Shown: positions 15,572 through 25,811, counted from the first letter of the stretch. The stretch is 43,924 nt of DNA from an uncultured Gammaproteobacteria bacterium (GCA_913061515.1 CAJXSF010000024.1:1-43924); one strand, 5' to 3'. A program made the numbers and translations. The notes: generated by a model from the letters alone, not told the origin.

Positions 15572-17782
15572 TTAGTTCGGCTCCGGTGCTATTCGAACCT
15601 TTACCGCCTTGAATGAGGGGGTATGGCTGCGTGGGTCCACATTGAGCGGGACAAGTACGTTGGCCTCAGGAAAATAAGTCAGCAGATTGCCTTGGCGAAT
15701 ATTGAAGGCGCGTAGGGTGAGTGACCGCATACTTCCAGTGTCATTGTCGAGCCGTACTCTCATCCCTTCTTTGAATCCCTCTTTTGCTATGTCCTCAGGG
15801 TGCATTAGGACAACGTTGCGGGAGCTCTGGCCTCGATAGACATCGTCATCTGAATACACAATGGTATTGAATTGCCCTTCGCTGCGAACGCTACTGAGAG
15901 TGTAGTTATGCGAGTCTTGTCGTTTTGGCGCAGCCGATTTGGCCGGCACACGAAAGTTTGCTTTTCCATCAACGGTATTGAAGCGTGGCTGGTTAAGGTG
16001 GCGCCCTTGCACATGGAACTCTTCCTTTACCTGATCGAGCTGATTAATAGGAGAGTACCCTGGGATTGCCTTGGCAATGGCGCTACGAATTTCATGATGA
16101 TTACGGAATACGGTGAAATCGAGTGTTTCCTTGTCGATCACTTGCGCTGCAATGCTGCTGATTAAATCAACTTCAGAGCGTAAATCCTCGATGCGTTCTA
16201 GGCCACCATCACTCAGACGCACGTAATTAAACATCGACTCTTGTGTTGTAGCTTGCTGTTCTTCGTCTCTGACGCGAATAGGAAGTACTAGACTCTCTTC
16301 CCCTATGCCGTGCACATGGCTGAGGTTAAGACTAGAGCTAATTTGTACTTTGAATGGGATGTTTGCTAGCGCTTTGTCTGCATAAGTAGAGTCGGGGCTA
16401 GCCGCATACAGATTGCCACCTAAAAGAAAGGCGAAATCGACCTCGCCATTGTGGGCGGCGTGCACGCAGGCCATGGTGTCCATACCCTGACTCGACGGTA
16501 AACGAATGTTTAAATGGGTTTCGAGGTTTTCGAATACCTGTTGTTTGAGGGCTGGGGTGACTCCCATCGAACCAACCCCCTGTACATTGCTATGTCCGCG
16601 CAGTGGCAATAGGCCGCTGCCAGTTTTTCCAATCATGCCGCGCAGCAGCGCGAGATTGCTAATCGCTTCGATATTTTCTGTGCCATGGCTGTGGTGGGTG
16701 ACACCCATCCCCCAACTAAACACGCTGCGCTGAGAGTCAATCAAGCGCTGTGCTACCTCACGAATCTGGGCTTCTTCGACACCGCTTTGGCTCACCAAGT
16801 CGGGCCAGTTCAAGCTTTGGATGTGAGCGCTATATTCATCAAAGTGCTTGCAGTGTTCGGTGATGAAATTTGTATCTTCGCCGCCTGCGGCTAACACAGC
16901 CTTGGCGATTGCTTGTAAAAGGGCAAGGTCTCCTCCTACGTGGGGTTGTACATAAAGCGATGCGATTTGCGCGCCCCCGGCAATCATAGAGCGAAAATTA
17001 CTGGGTGAGGCAAAGCGCAGCAGGCCGGGTTCGCGCGCTGGGTTAATGATGATGGCCTCTCCGCCACGGCGTCTGCACTCGATCAAGACTTTCAGGAAAC
17101 GGGGGTGATTAGAGGCGGGGTTGGCGCCAATTACTACGATAGTGTCGGCGTGTTCTAGGTCGGCGTATTGTACCGTTGCTGTGCCGGTCCCGATGCTAGC
17201 TTGTAAGCCAACCCCAGAGGCTTGGTGGCAATAGTAAGAGCAATTATTGATGTGGTTGCTGCCAAACAGCCGCGCAAACAATTGCAGGATGAATGCGGCC
17301 TCATTAGAGGAGCGTCCAGAGCTGTAAAAAAAGCTGCGATTCGGCTCCGTCTGTTGCATTTTATTGCTTATACGGCCGATCGCTTGATCATAAGTAATAA
17401 TGCTGTAACGGTCAGCCCCTGGTGCTTTGTACAAAGGATGCGCTAGTCGGCCCAGGGCTTCTAGCTCTCTTGCGCTTAGCTGCTGCAGTTCCTTGATGCT
17501 GTTATCGGTAAAAATAGCGCTAGGGATAGCAGCGCGCATATCGCCAGACTGCGCTTGAATATTTTTGTTGCAGATCTCGATACCGCTACTGTGTTCATTG
17601 TGCAAGCCGCCTCTTTGGCCACCCGTACCGAAAGCACATGCCTTACAAGTATTTTTGGAGCGTACAGCTTGCGCAAGGCGCCTAGGGCCTACGTTTCCCG
17701 CTAGTGAGAGCACGTATTTGACTGCTTTTAGACCACCGCCTATGGGGAGGTTTTCATCATCATTGTGAGTGTGTTTGCTCAT
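15572..17782 (-). CDS. FdhF/YdeP family molybdopterin oxidoreductase
   Basis: A 736-residue protein close in length to E. coli YdeP. The N-terminus has CKACAFGTGGQRGG (Cys46, Cys49), the reduced cysteine motif of this family. The molybdopterin-binding body follows, with FFYSSGRSSNEAAF, HADTIVVIGANPASNHPRFLK, and VFSWGMGVTHHSHGTENIEAI. The C-terminal cofactor-binding domain contains YRGQSSRNVVLMHPEDI. No Tat or Sec signal is present, so it acts in the cytoplasm. YdeP-type proteins resemble formate dehydrogenase alpha subunits and have been linked to acid resistance, but their substrate is unsettled. A small membrane protein gene precedes it by 25 nt and is probably co-transcribed. Confidence 0.92.
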   Translation of the reverse strand: MSKHTHNDDENLPIGGGLKAVKYVLSLAGNVGPRRLAQAVRSKNTCKACAFGTGGQRGGLHNEHSSGIEICNKNIQAQSGDMRAAIPSAIFTDNSIKELQQLSARELEALGRLAHPLYKAPGADRYSIITYDQAIGRISNKMQQTEPNRSFFYSSGRSSNEAAFILQLFARLFGSNHINNCSYYCHQASGVGLQASIGTGTATVQYADLEHADTIVVIGANPASNHPRFLKVLIECRRRGGEAIIINPAREPGLLRFASPSNFRSMIAGGAQIASLYVQPHVGGDLALLQAIAKAVLAAGGEDTNFITEHCKHFDEYSAHIQSLNWPDLVSQSGVEEAQIREVAQRLIDSQRSVFSWGMGVTHHSHGTENIEAISNLALLRGMIGKTGSGLLPLRGHSNVQGVGSMGVTPALKQQVFENLETHLNIRLPSSQGMDTMACVHAAHNGEVDFAFLLGGNLYAASPDSTYADKALANIPFKVQISSSLNLSHVHGIGEESLVLPIRVRDEEQQATTQESMFNYVRLSDGGLERIEDLRSEVDLISSIAAQVIDKETLDFTVFRNHHEIRSAIAKAIPGYSPINQLDQVKEEFHVQGRHLNQPRFNTVDGKANFRVPAKSAAPKRQDSHNYTLSSVRSEGQFNTIVYSDDDVYRGQSSRNVVLMHPEDIAKEGFKEGMRVRLDNDTGSMRSLTLRAFNIRQGNLLTYFPEANVLVPLNVDPRSHTPSFKAVKVRIAPEPN

Positions 17783-17807
17783 AAGCTACTCTTTGCGCCG
17801 CACTTCT

Positions 17808-18194
17808 CTAGAGGCCAATGACTTCCATACGTTCGCTGTCAGCCACTGTGACTCTTATGCCATCGACGGTGGTAAAAGCGCGTTCTTCCAATTCGCTTTT
17901 TTGTACCTGATAGGTCACGGGGTTTTGCGAGCCGTCCCGATGTAATAATACTGTGACTAAACGATGATCGTCTTGCCAACGCAGATAATAGAGGTACGAG
18001 CCGGAGCCAATCATCATTACTAAGAATAGATAGGCGGCGAAACGGTAGTCGTTTAGAGCGGGAGGTGCCGATTCTGTTTTGGGGCTGACAGGGGCGGGTT
18101 TTTGCGCTTGGCGTCTCTCCTGCTCACGATTTCTGCGAATCCACAGAAACCCTAATAAAATGATGACGATGGTAAATAAGATCTTACCCAACAT
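17808..18194 (-). CDS. Small two-helix membrane protein upstream of the YdeP homologue
   Basis: A 128-residue protein of no family I recognise. It has a hydrophobic N-terminal segment (ILFTIVIILLGFLWI), a charged Pro/Ala-rich linker (about 20-48), a second hydrophobic segment (YLFLVMMIGSGSYLYYL, about 52-70), and a soluble C-terminal domain of about 55 residues with predicted strand-like sequence. It probably sits in the inner membrane. Its position 25 nt before the molybdopterin oxidoreductase suggests one operon. The ribosome-binding site (AAAGAG) is moderate. Confidence 0.7.
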   Translation of the reverse strand: MLGKILFTIVIILLGFLWIRRNREQERRQAQKPAPVSPKTESAPPALNDYRFAAYLFLVMMIGSGSYLYYLRWQDDHRLVTVLLHRDGSQNPVTYQVQKSELEERAFTTVDGIRVTVADSERMEVIGL

Positions 18195-18300
18195 TGGGGG
18201 GCTGCTCTTTTTGCTGCATGAATGTACTTGTGGCGCATCATAACAGTCGTTTTTGCACCAATGCTAGCAAGGGCGCCTAGCTTGGATTGTCGCGCAGTGT

Positions 18301-18326
18301 TACGCAGTGTAATAATAAGCTGCGTA
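18301..18326. promoter_or_regulatory. Inverted repeat upstream of the MDR oxidoreductase
   Basis: TACGCAG (18301-18307) and CTGCGTA (18320-18326) form a 7-bp inverted repeat with a 12-nt A/T-rich spacer. CGCAGTGT is also directly repeated at 18293-18300 and 18303-18310. Placed 32 nt before the gene start, this could be a repressor operator or a 5' hairpin. Confidence 0.35.
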
Positions 18327-18357
18327 GTCCCACTAATTAATAAGAAAAAGGAACACT

Positions 18358-19383
18358 ATGAAAGCTGTTGGCGTCCATAATTCCCTACCTGTCGTTGAGC
18401 CCAATGCCCTAGAAGATGTCGATATACCAGCACCCGTTGCTAGCGGGCGTCAACTCTTAGTGCGTGTGCGGGCTATTTCGGTAAATCCAGTAGACACCAA
18501 GATTCGCATGACGGCAGGGAGTCGTTTGGATTTTCCTCGTATTCTAGGTTGGGACTGTGCTGGAATCGTCGAGAGTGTTGGCGAGCAAAGCGCTGACTTT
18601 AAACCTGGTGATCAAGTCTACTACGCGGGCGATGTGACACAGCCGGGCTGTAATAGTCAATTCCATGTCATTGACGAACGCTTGGTGGGGAAAAAGCCGG
18701 CGTCCCTAAGTTTTGAGGATGCGGCGGCTATGCCGTTGACTACTATCACAGCCTGGGAGGCGATGTTCGAGCGCATGGGCATCCCGATGGATCCTGAGAC
18801 CAATAAAGATCGCTCTATTTTAATTATTGGTGGTGCTGGCGGCGTGGGCTCAATTGCCATTCAGTTGGCCAAGAAGCTTGCAGGTTTAAAGGTGTACGCG
18901 ACTGCCTCGCGCCCCCAGAGTGAGCAGTGGTGTCGTGAAATGGGTGCGGATGCCGTGCTCAACCATCGCGAAGAGCTAGAGGATGAGTGCAAACGTAATG
19001 GTATTGAGGGGGTCGATTATATTCTTTGCCTAGTTGGGACAGCACAGTATTGGCGCGCTATGGCTGATATTATTCGACCGCAAGGAAAGCTGTGTTTGAT
19101 TGTCGACACGGAGTCCAACCAACCGGTGAACATCAATCTCTTTAAGCCGAAAAGTGTCGCTATCACTTGGGAGTTCATGTTTACCCGTGCGCGGTTTCAG
19201 ACTGCCGATATGGCAGAGCAGGGCGCCCTACTAACGCGGGCTGCCGCATTATTCGATCAAGGGGAGCTGCGACATACGCGCACGGAGCATTATGGTGACT
19301 TGTCGGCCACGAATCTGCTCAAAGCCCATGCTAAACTTGAGTCTGGGTCGATGATCGGTAAATTAGTGTTGAGTGTTGCCTAG
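18358..19383 (+). CDS. Zinc-independent MDR family oxidoreductase (quinone oxidoreductase/ZADH-like)
   Basis: A 341-residue medium-chain dehydrogenase/reductase. The N-terminal GroES-like part contains RAISVNPVDTKIR and GWDCAGIVESVG, and the Rossmann part has IIGGAGGVGSIAIQLAKK, the NADPH-binding glycine-rich motif of quinone-oxidoreductase-type MDRs. The structural and catalytic zinc cysteines of classical alcohol dehydrogenases are absent. It probably reduces quinones or enones in the cytoplasm. AAAGGA stands at good distance before the ATG. It matches the zinc-binding-alcohol-dehydrogenase-family group often annotated by name only. Confidence 0.9.
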   Translation: MKAVGVHNSLPVVEPNALEDVDIPAPVASGRQLLVRVRAISVNPVDTKIRMTAGSRLDFPRILGWDCAGIVESVGEQSADFKPGDQVYYAGDVTQPGCNSQFHVIDERLVGKKPASLSFEDAAAMPLTTITAWEAMFERMGIPMDPETNKDRSILIIGGAGGVGSIAIQLAKKLAGLKVYATASRPQSEQWCREMGADAVLNHREELEDECKRNGIEGVDYILCLVGTAQYWRAMADIIRPQGKLCLIVDTESNQPVNINLFKPKSVAITWEFMFTRARFQTADMAEQGALLTRAAALFDQGELRHTRTEHYGDLSATNLLKAHAKLESGSMIGKLVLSVA

Positions 19384-19418
19384 TAGCAGGCAAGTGAAAG
19401 TAGCCCTAGGAGGGCAAA

Positions 19419-19637
19419 ATGGATAGGCTTTTTGGAATATTTCAATTGCTGTTTGCAGGAGTTTTCGCGGCCACAGCTTTAGGGACTTTCGTCAACATGA
19501 TCTTTATTTCCACACGTCCAGAGACGATTTCCGTCGTAAACGCCATCGTCGGGCAGACGATTATGATTGTCTGCCTATTGGCCTTGTCCCGCCTCTTGTT
19601 TAAGAAAGGCACAGAGCGAGTCCGCCCGAAAGAATAA
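19419..19637 (+). CDS. Small two-helix membrane protein
   Basis: A 72-residue hypothetical protein with two hydrophobic helices (about 6-28 and 40-60) and a short basic, charged tail (FKKGTERVRPKE). The start is well defined by AGGAGGG before the ATG. It follows the MDR oxidoreductase by 35 nt and may be co-transcribed with it. I recognise no family. Confidence 0.7.
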   Translation: MDRLFGIFQLLFAGVFAATALGTFVNMIFISTRPETISVVNAIVGQTIMIVCLLALSRLLFKKGTERVRPKE

Positions 19638-19641
19638 GTTT

Positions 19642-19671
19642 TTGGGGCTGACACGGCTAACAGGGTATAAT
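19642..19671 (+). promoter_or_regulatory. Candidate promoter of the ribF-ileS-fkpB-ispH cluster
   Basis: A perfect TATAAT at 19666-19671 has a weak -35 (TTGGGG, 19642-19647) at 18 nt. It lies 30 nt before the first possible ribF start, between two genes of the same strand, and would separate the housekeeping cluster from its upstream neighbours. Confidence 0.5.
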
Positions 19672-19701
19672 CGCGCACTTTTATTTCCCTAGGCACTCTT
19701 T

Positions 19702-20673
19702 GTGGCACCGACTATGCAAATCATAGAGGAGACGAGCGGTTTCCTTGCCCAACATAAAGGCTGTGTAGCGACTATCGGCAAATTCGATGGCGTACACACT
19801 GGGCACCAGTTGATAATTCAACAGCTGCGCAATAAGGCATCTGAATTGCAATTGCCGTCGGTCGTCATTCTCATCGAGCCTCACCCAGAGGAGTTTTTCG
19901 CGGTCAGTCCTCAGGATTGTCCTGCGCGCTTAAGTGAACTGGAAGAAAAGCTTGAACTACTAGCGGCTTTAGGGGTCGACGTTGTTTACAAGCTCAAATT
20001 CAATGATGCTCTGCGTCAGCTCAGTGCGCAGGAGTATATTGAAAGCATTCTAGTCAATGGGCTAGGGGTGGCAGCGCTCATCATCGGCAACGATTTCCGT
20101 TTTGGTCATCAGCGACGGGGCGATTTCGCCATGCTGAAGGAATTCGGAGCAAAACATGGGTTCGAACTCATTGAAACTACCAGTTGTGAGCATGAAGGGG
20201 TGCGGATCAGCAGCACCTATGTTAGGCAACAGTTACAGGCTGGGGAATTTGATCTGGTTGAACTATTGCTTAATCGCCCCTACGGTATCTCGGGGACAGT
20301 GGTAATGGGGCAGCAACTTGGGCGTGACTTAGGGTTTCCAACTTGCAATGTAAAATTGAATCGCAAGAGTTTGCCTCTGCATGGGGTATACGCCTGCGAC
20401 GTCAAGGTAGACAATGTCGATATGGCCGAGCGTTTATTGAAAGGGGCCGCCAACATTGGCTATCGACCCACCGTCTCGGAAGGCAACAAAGCTATTTTAG
20501 AGGTGCACTTGCTAGATTTTGACAGCGACATATACGGGGAGCGTATTACAGTGATTTTTCGGCAGAAAATAAGGGAGGAGCGAAAGTTTGAGTCTTTAGA
20601 AGCACTACAAACTTGTATCGCTATTGACGTGCAATCTGTACGTGAATTTTTCGCCAAAGACATGCCTTTATAG
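19702..20673 (+). CDS. ribF: Bifunctional riboflavin kinase / FAD synthetase RibF
   Basis: A 323-residue enzyme that phosphorylates riboflavin to FMN and adenylates FMN to FAD. The N-terminal nucleotidyltransferase domain shows TIGKFDGVHTGHQ and the ISSTYVRQQL motif. The C-terminal flavokinase domain shows GRDLGFPTCNVKL and ends with the typical FRQKIREERKFESLEAL segment. Either GTG 19702 (AGG 8 nt upstream) or ATG 19714 could be the start; alignment with E. coli RibF would favour the shorter form, while the ribosome-binding site favours the longer. It leads a housekeeping cluster with ileS, fkpB and ispH, a conserved arrangement in gammaproteobacteria. Confidence 0.97.
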   Translation: MAPTMQIIEETSGFLAQHKGCVATIGKFDGVHTGHQLIIQQLRNKASELQLPSVVILIEPHPEEFFAVSPQDCPARLSELEEKLELLAALGVDVVYKLKFNDALRQLSAQEYIESILVNGLGVAALIIGNDFRFGHQRRGDFAMLKEFGAKHGFELIETTSCEHEGVRISSTYVRQQLQAGEFDLVELLLNRPYGISGTVVMGQQLGRDLGFPTCNVKLNRKSLPLHGVYACDVKVDNVDMAERLLKGAANIGYRPTVSEGNKAILEVHLLDFDSDIYGERITVIFRQKIREERKFESLEALQTCIAIDVQSVREFFAKDMPL

Positions 20674-20733
20674 CAATACGCTAGAGGCCGAAAGAATACT
20701 GCTAATACAGCACACAGAATATAGGTAAGAGTA

Positions 20734-23562
20734 ATGACGACTGATTATAAAAACACCCTGAATTTGCCGCAGACGGCGTTTCCAATGAAGGCAAGCCTTG
20801 CTCAGCGTGAGCCACAGATGTTGGCACGTTGGCAGGAAATGGATCTTTACGGCTTGATACGCAAGCAAGCCAAAGGCCGTCCTAAGTTCGTTTTGCATGA
20901 TGGCCCTCCCTACGCAAACGGGCCCTTGCACTTGGGGCACACCGTTAATAAGTCTTTGAAAGACATGATTGTGAAGTCTAAAACCTTGGCCGGCTTCGAT
21001 GCCCCCTATGTGCCTGGTTGGGACTGTCACGGTCTGCCTATCGAACATAATGTTGAGAAGAAATTGGGAAAGGCAGGCAAGAAAGTCTCCTATTCTGAGT
21101 TTCGCAAGGCTTGCAGGGCTTACGCGACGAAACAAGTTGAAATTCAAAAACAAGACTTCGTAAGGCTAGGGGTTTTGGGTGAATGGGATAATCCTTATTT
21201 GACCATGAATTTCAAAACCGAAGCCGATACGGTGCGCGCTCTTGGAAAAATTGCGGCCAATGGTCACCTAGTAAAAGGTTTTAAGCCTGTGTACTGGAGT
21301 GTCGTTGGTGGTTCTGCCTTGGCAGAGGCTGAAGTCGAATACCAAGATAAAACCTCATTCGCCATCGATGTGCGCTTCGCCGTTGTTGAGAAAGAAAAGT
21401 TTCTTGCGCCGTTTGGGAAAGTGCCAGAGGATTTAGGTGAACGGGCATTGTCGGTAGTAATATGGACAACGACTCCTTGGACTCTGCCTTCCAATCAAGC
21501 GGTGAGCCTCAACGCAGAGCTCGATTATGCTTTGGTCAATTGTGAGTTCGACAATGGGCCGGAAACGATCGTTGTTGCCGCCGATATGGTCGAAGATGTC
21601 ATGGCGCGCTATGGCTGCGAAGCCTATGAGGTGGTGAGCAAAGCGAAAGGCGCTGCATTAGAGCTGATGGCACTCGCGCACCCCTTTGTGGCACGTCATG
21701 TGCCGATCATCCTAGGTGATCACGTGACCACTGATGCTGGTACTGGTGCCGTGCATACGGCCCCCGATCATGGCGTTGATGACTTCAATGTTGGCCGTAC
21801 TTACGGTTTGGCGACGTTAAACTTGATCGATGATGACGGTATCTTTACTGCTGCTGCGGGCGAGTTCGCTGGCGAGCATGTCTATAAAACGGACGAGCGT
21901 GTGATCGAAGTGTTGAAGCAACGCAAGGCGCTGTTGTCACTCAATAAGATCGTCCACAGCTATGCGCATTGTTGGCGTACAAAAACGCCTCTAATCTATC
22001 GTGCAACTCCACAATGGTTTATCAGTATGACTGAAAACGGTCTGCTTGAGTCTGCATTAGATGCTGTTGGCAAGGTGCAGTGGATCCCGGATTGGGGCAA
22101 GGCGCGTATCGAGTTGATGCTCAAAGGTAGCCCGGATTGGTGTGTTTCACGGCAGAGAACTTGGGGTGTGCCAATCACGCTGTTCGTGCACAAAGAAACT
22201 CAGCAATTGCATCCTCGCACAGAAGAATTAGTAGAAGAGGTGGCGCTTCTCATAGAAGAGAAGGGCATCGATGCTTGGTTCGAGTTGAGTGCAGAAGATA
22301 TCTTAGGGGATGAAGCCGCGCACTATAGCAAAGTCACCGATACGCTCGATGTGTGGTTCGACTCAGGCGTGACACATTATTCAGTGCTTCAGCAACGAGA
22401 AGAGTTAAGCTATCCAGCGGACTTATATTTAGAGGGCTCTGACCAGCATCGCGGTTGGTTCCAGTCGTCCTTGAAGACGTCAATCGCCATGAATGGGCAA
22501 GCACCGTACAAACAAGTGCTTACGCATGGGTTCACAGTGGATTCGGACGGGCGCAAAATGTCCAAGTCCTTAGGCAATACGATTTCGCCGCAAGAAGTGT
22601 TCAAAGAGTACGGGGCCGACATCTTACGACTATGGGTAGCTTCAACGGATTACCGTGGTGAGATGACGGCGTCGAAAGAGGTCTTGAAGCGCGTCGCAGA
22701 TTCCTATCGTCGCATTCGCAATACGGCGCGTTTTCTCTTATCGAATTTGTCAGGGTTCGATCCAAAAGAGAATCTTTTGGCGCCTGAGCACTTATTAGCC
22801 TTGGACTATTGGATCACTCGTCGTACGCAAATATTGCAGAAAGAGGTGCAAGAAGATTATCACCACTATCACTTCCTCGGCGTGTACCAAAAAGTGCATA
22901 ACTTCTGTGTTATCGAGTTAGGCAGTTTCTATCTCGATGTCATCAAAGATCGCCAGTACACAACGAAAGAGGACAGTCTTGCGCGTCGCTCCACGCAGAC
23001 AGCGCTCTACCATATCGTTGAGATATTGAGCCGCTTGGTCGCACCAATATTGAGTTTTACCGCTGAAGAGATCTGGTCGAGCATTCCAGGTGAGCGTGCG
23101 GAGTCTGTATTGCTAACGCAACACAGCGATGGCTTAGCCTTACTGCCCGAGGCCGAAAACATGAACGATGCGTTCTGGGATCAGGTGATGTCAGTCAAGA
23201 ACGCGGTGAATAAAGAGCTCGAAAAACAGCGTGCTGAGAAGCTCATTGGGTCGGCATTAAGTGCAGAGGTAACGCTATATTGTAGCGATGAACTGCGCCT
23301 TGTGTTGTCACAACTCGATGATGAACTTCGCTTTGCCTTGATGGTATCAGAGGCGCAAATACTACCGATCGCGCAAGGCAGTGATGCAGCAGAAACAGAA
23401 GTAGAAGGCTTGCGTCTGCTAATTAAGGCATCCGCCAATGTGAAGTGTGTGCGTTGTTGGCACCACCGTGCAGATGTCGGGAGCAATAATGAGCATCCCG
23501 AACTGTGTTCGCGCTGTGTAGAAAATATCGTTGGGGAAGGAGAGAATCGTCTCTATGCCTGA
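20734..23562 (+). CDS. ileS: Isoleucyl-tRNA synthetase
   Basis: A 942-residue class I aminoacyl-tRNA synthetase charging tRNA-Ile. The HIGH motif appears in [16 protein letters not shown] and the KMSKS motif in [11 protein letters not shown]. The editing domain (about residues 180-400) includes [12 protein letters not shown] and [11 protein letters not shown]. The C-terminal zinc ribbon has the cysteine pairs CVRC and CSRC. The length equals that of bacterial-type IleS. The stop codon lies inside the start of fkpB (8-nt overlap), so the next gene is translationally coupled. The lspA gene usually found at this point in gammaproteobacteria is missing. Confidence 0.99.
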   Translation: MTTDYKNTLNLPQTAFPMKASLAQREPQMLARWQEMDLYGLIRKQAKGRPKFVLHDGPPYANGPLHLGHTVNKSLKDMIVKSKTLAGFDAPYVPGWDCHGLPIEHNVEKKLGKAGKKVSYSEFRKACRAYATKQVEIQKQDFVRLGVLGEWDNPYLTMNFKTEADTVRALGKIAANGHLVKGFKPVYWSVVGGSALAEAEVEYQDKTSFAIDVRFAVVEKEKFLAPFGKVPEDLGERALSVVIWTTTPWTLPSNQAVSLNAELDYALVNCEFDNGPETIVVAADMVEDVMARYGCEAYEVVSKAKGAALELMALAHPFVARHVPIILGDHVTTDAGTGAVHTAPDHGVDDFNVGRTYGLATLNLIDDDGIFTAAAGEFAGEHVYKTDERVIEVLKQRKALLSLNKIVHSYAHCWRTKTPLIYRATPQWFISMTENGLLESALDAVGKVQWIPDWGKARIELMLKGSPDWCVSRQRTWGVPITLFVHKETQQLHPRTEELVEEVALLIEEKGIDAWFELSAEDILGDEAAHYSKVTDTLDVWFDSGVTHYSVLQQREELSYPADLYLEGSDQHRGWFQSSLKTSIAMNGQAPYKQVLTHGFTVDSDGRKMSKSLGNTISPQEVFKEYGADILRLWVASTDYRGEMTASKEVLKRVADSYRRIRNTARFLLSNLSGFDPKENLLAPEHLLALDYWITRRTQILQKEVQEDYHHYHFLGVYQKVHNFCVIELGSFYLDVIKDRQYTTKEDSLARRSTQTALYHIVEILSRLVAPILSFTAEEIWSSIPGERAESVLLTQHSDGLALLPEAENMNDAFWDQVMSVKNAVNKELEKQRAEKLIGSALSAEVTLYCSDELRLVLSQLDDELRFALMVSEAQILPIAQGSDAAETEVEGLRLLIKASANVKCVRCWHHRADVGSNNEHPELCSRCVENIVGEGENRLYA

Positions 23563-24067
23563 GCAAGATAAACATGCCACTGCCACCAGTGCGAAAGCAT
23601 TGGTGGCAGCGGGTAGCAAGGTGACCTTGAATTTTTCACTGGCCCTGGCTGATGGCACACTAGTCGATAGTAACTTCGATAAACCGCCAGCCAGCTTTGT
23701 GGTGGGCGATGGCAGCTTATTGCCTGGGTTTGAAGAAGCTCTATTTGGAAAGGGCGCCGGCGACGTTGTTGATGTTTTGTTGCCTGAAGAGCAAAGTTTT
23801 GGCGCCATCAATCCTGAAAATGTACAAGTGTTGCCAAGACGCAAGTTTGCTCGATTGCTTGCCAATTCAACGGACCCTGTTGTTGAAGGCACGGTGTTGT
23901 CATTCGCAGATGCTGGTGGCTTCGAGATACCTGGAGTAGTCAAATCGATAGATGAAGATACTCTGGTGATGGATTTCAATCATCCCTTAGCGGGGCGCGA
24001 GATTCGGTTTCAAGCAAAGATTGTGTCAGTGATTCCTGCCGATGTGCAGGTCATGGAGATTCGCTAA
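23555..24067 (+). CDS. fkpB: FKBP-type peptidyl-prolyl isomerase FkpB (SlpA)
   Basis: A 170-residue protein starting at ATG 23555, with AAGGAG about 12 nt upstream inside ileS. The FKBP part shows [11 protein letters not shown] and [23 protein letters not shown], and the inserted-flap region occupies about residues 75-130, as in SlyD/SlpA. It ends with [19 protein letters not shown], a hallmark of this group. It acts as a folding helper in the cytoplasm. It overlaps ileS by 8 nt and ispH by 1 nt (TAATG). Confidence 0.95.
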   Translation: MPEQDKHATATSAKALVAAGSKVTLNFSLALADGTLVDSNFDKPPASFVVGDGSLLPGFEEALFGKGAGDVVDVLLPEEQSFGAINPENVQVLPRRKFARLLANSTDPVVEGTVLSFADAGGFEIPGVVKSIDEDTLVMDFNHPLAGREIRFQAKIVSVIPADVQVMEIR

Positions 24068-25065
24068 TGAGTGCAGTGCAACATGTTGAGCCAAAAGTGC
24101 AAAGTAATTCTGCGCAGGTAAAGCTGGCCAATCCGCGTGGGTTTTGTGCTGGGGTTGATCGTGCGATTGATATCGTGAACCGTGCATTGGACATCTATGG
24201 CGCACCGATCTACGTGCGCCATGAAGTCGTTCATAATAAGTTTGTCGTCGATACGTTGCGACGACGTGGGGCAATCTTTGTTGATGAGCTTAATGATATA
24301 CCCTCGGTCGATGCCAAGGGCCGCTCGTCAATTGTCGTATTCAGTGCTCACGGTGTTTCACAATCGGTAAAAGAAGATGCAGAGCACCGTGGTTTTAAGG
24401 TGTTTGATGCGACCTGTCCGCTAGTAACAAAGGTCCATCTAGAAGTAATTGGCTTTAGCAATGCGGGCAGAGAATGCGTGTTGATCGGCCACGAGTTTCA
24501 CCCCGAAGTCGAAGGTACGATGGGGCAGTACGATGATAGTGCTGGCGGTAAAATCTACCTCGTGGAATCGGTTGAAGATGTAGAGACTTTAGAGGTAAAT
24601 GATCCTTCGAAACTCTCTTATGTCACTCAGACAACGCTCTCTATGGATGATACCTCACGCATCATCGATGCATTGCGTAGTCGTTTTCCTTTGATTGAGG
24701 GGCCGCGCAAAAAAGACATTTGCTATGCTACGCAGAATCGTCAAGATGCAGTGAAGCAGCTCGCTTTAGAGTGTGAACTGCTATTGGTGGTGGGATCACC
24801 CAATAGTTCGAACTCAAATCGACTCAAAGAATTGGCTGAGCGTCTAGGGTGTGAATCCTATTTGATTGATAGTGTAGATGATGTGCAGCCTCATTGGTTT
24901 GAAAATAAAACCCGCTTTGGTGTCACCGCAGGAGCCTCAGCTCCTGAAGTGTTGGTCCAACAAGTGGTGAAAAAGCTGCAACAAATTTGCAAACAAGAGC
25001 CAGAAGAGCTCAAAGGTGTTGAAGAGAATATTGTTTTCAGTATGCCTAAAGAGCTGCGGCGCTAA
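24067..25065 (+). CDS. ispH: 4-hydroxy-3-methylbut-2-enyl diphosphate reductase IspH
   Basis: A 332-residue iron-sulfur enzyme performing the last step of the MEP isoprenoid pathway, which forms IPP and DMAPP. The three cluster cysteines are visible in NPRGFCAGV (Cys27), [12 protein letters not shown] and [11 protein letters not shown]. The substrate-binding histidines lie in [10 protein letters not shown] and [12 protein letters not shown], and the SxN motif in [11 protein letters not shown]. The N-terminus is about 15 residues longer than in E. coli IspH. The start overlaps the fkpB stop (TAATG). The 3' end overlaps the convergent PH-domain gene by 4 nt. Confidence 0.99.
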   Translation: MSAVQHVEPKVQSNSAQVKLANPRGFCAGVDRAIDIVNRALDIYGAPIYVRHEVVHNKFVVDTLRRRGAIFVDELNDIPSVDAKGRSSIVVFSAHGVSQSVKEDAEHRGFKVFDATCPLVTKVHLEVIGFSNAGRECVLIGHEFHPEVEGTMGQYDDSAGGKIYLVESVEDVETLEVNDPSKLSYVTQTTLSMDDTSRIIDALRSRFPLIEGPRKKDICYATQNRQDAVKQLALECELLLVVGSPNSSNSNRLKELAERLGCESYLIDSVDDVQPHWFENKTRFGVTAGASAPEVLVQQVVKKLQQICKQEPEELKGVEENIVFSMPKELRR

Positions 25066-25436
25066 TTAGACTGATTGGTTTTAATTAACTCGCGTATAGA
25101 ATTTGGCGCAGCCAAATTTTTCGCAACAATTTCTGGTGAATCCCCAGCGGTGTACAACTCCACTGTGCCGGTATCAAACATGCGGTTCAGCAAACTTTGA
25201 TTGATCCGCACAGTGCGTATGCCGTCTAAATCAATTTCTGCATTTGTGCGGCTTAAAATTCCTTTTGAATAAAGCACGTGGTCTTTTGAGATACTAAAAG
25301 TGGTTGTGCGCACTAATAAAAACCAATAGATAAAGATGAAGATGCCTATGCCGACAGGGATAAGGATCAAGGCGAGAAGGAAACCTAAAGGGTTTGCTCT
25401 AAACATCACGGGGTTTGTCTTGAATAATTCTGTCAT
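25062..25436 (-). CDS. Bacterial PH-domain membrane protein
   Basis: A 124-residue protein. The N-terminal third has one long hydrophobic region (about 15-40), probably a membrane hairpin. The C-terminal part (about 43-115) resembles the bPH_2/YdbS fold: [47 protein letters not shown]. The family's role is unknown. The stop overlaps the end of ispH, so the two converge without room for a separate terminator. Confidence 0.8.
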   Translation of the reverse strand: MTELFKTNPVMFRANPLGFLLALILIPVGIGIFIFIYWFLLVRTTTFSISKDHVLYSKGILSRTNAEIDLDGIRTVRINQSLLNRMFDTGTVELYTAGDSPEIVAKNLAAPNSIRELIKTNQSN

Positions 25437-25460
25437 TGGTAGTCTCTGAACGTTTTGGAT

Positions 25461-25811
25461 TTATTGTAAATATTTAGGATTGCGCTTCTTCTGCTCGCCT
25501 CGCATTGCGGCCTCCCAAGAGCGTCGTGCCCACTGAGCTGCGAGTTCTTGGTCATCGAACAAATCGTCCGGTGCTTGATAATACGATATGGCCATTAATT
25601 TACCACCCTTTTCATAGTGAAATTTTCCGAGGCCAAGTGCCTCGAATTGACTTGCATTTTCAGCGTCGGCTTTAAGATAGACTACGCCATCGGCCACCAA
25701 CGCAAACATGAGTGAGTCAAAATAGAGCCCATGGCCGCCAAACATGCGTTTAGCGCTGATAGCCCCCATGCCCGAGAACACATCTTGCAAGTATTCAATA
25801 TAGTCATCCAT
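25461..25811 (-). CDS. TfoX/Sxy N-terminal domain protein
   Basis: A 116-residue protein starting at ATG 25811; the longer open frame upstream is not family-like. It matches the TfoX N-terminal domain: SGMGAISAKRMFGGHGLYFDSLMFALVADGVVYLKAD, and later YYQAPDDLFDD. Full TfoX/Sxy proteins that activate competence genes have an additional C-terminal domain, which is absent here. Single-domain forms are common and of unknown function. It is 24 nt upstream of the PH-domain gene on the same strand. Confidence 0.88.
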   Translation of the reverse strand: MDDYIEYLQDVFSGMGAISAKRMFGGHGLYFDSLMFALVADGVVYLKADAENASQFEALGLGKFHYEKGGKLMAISYYQAPDDLFDDQELAAQWARRSWEAAMRGEQKKRNPKYLQ

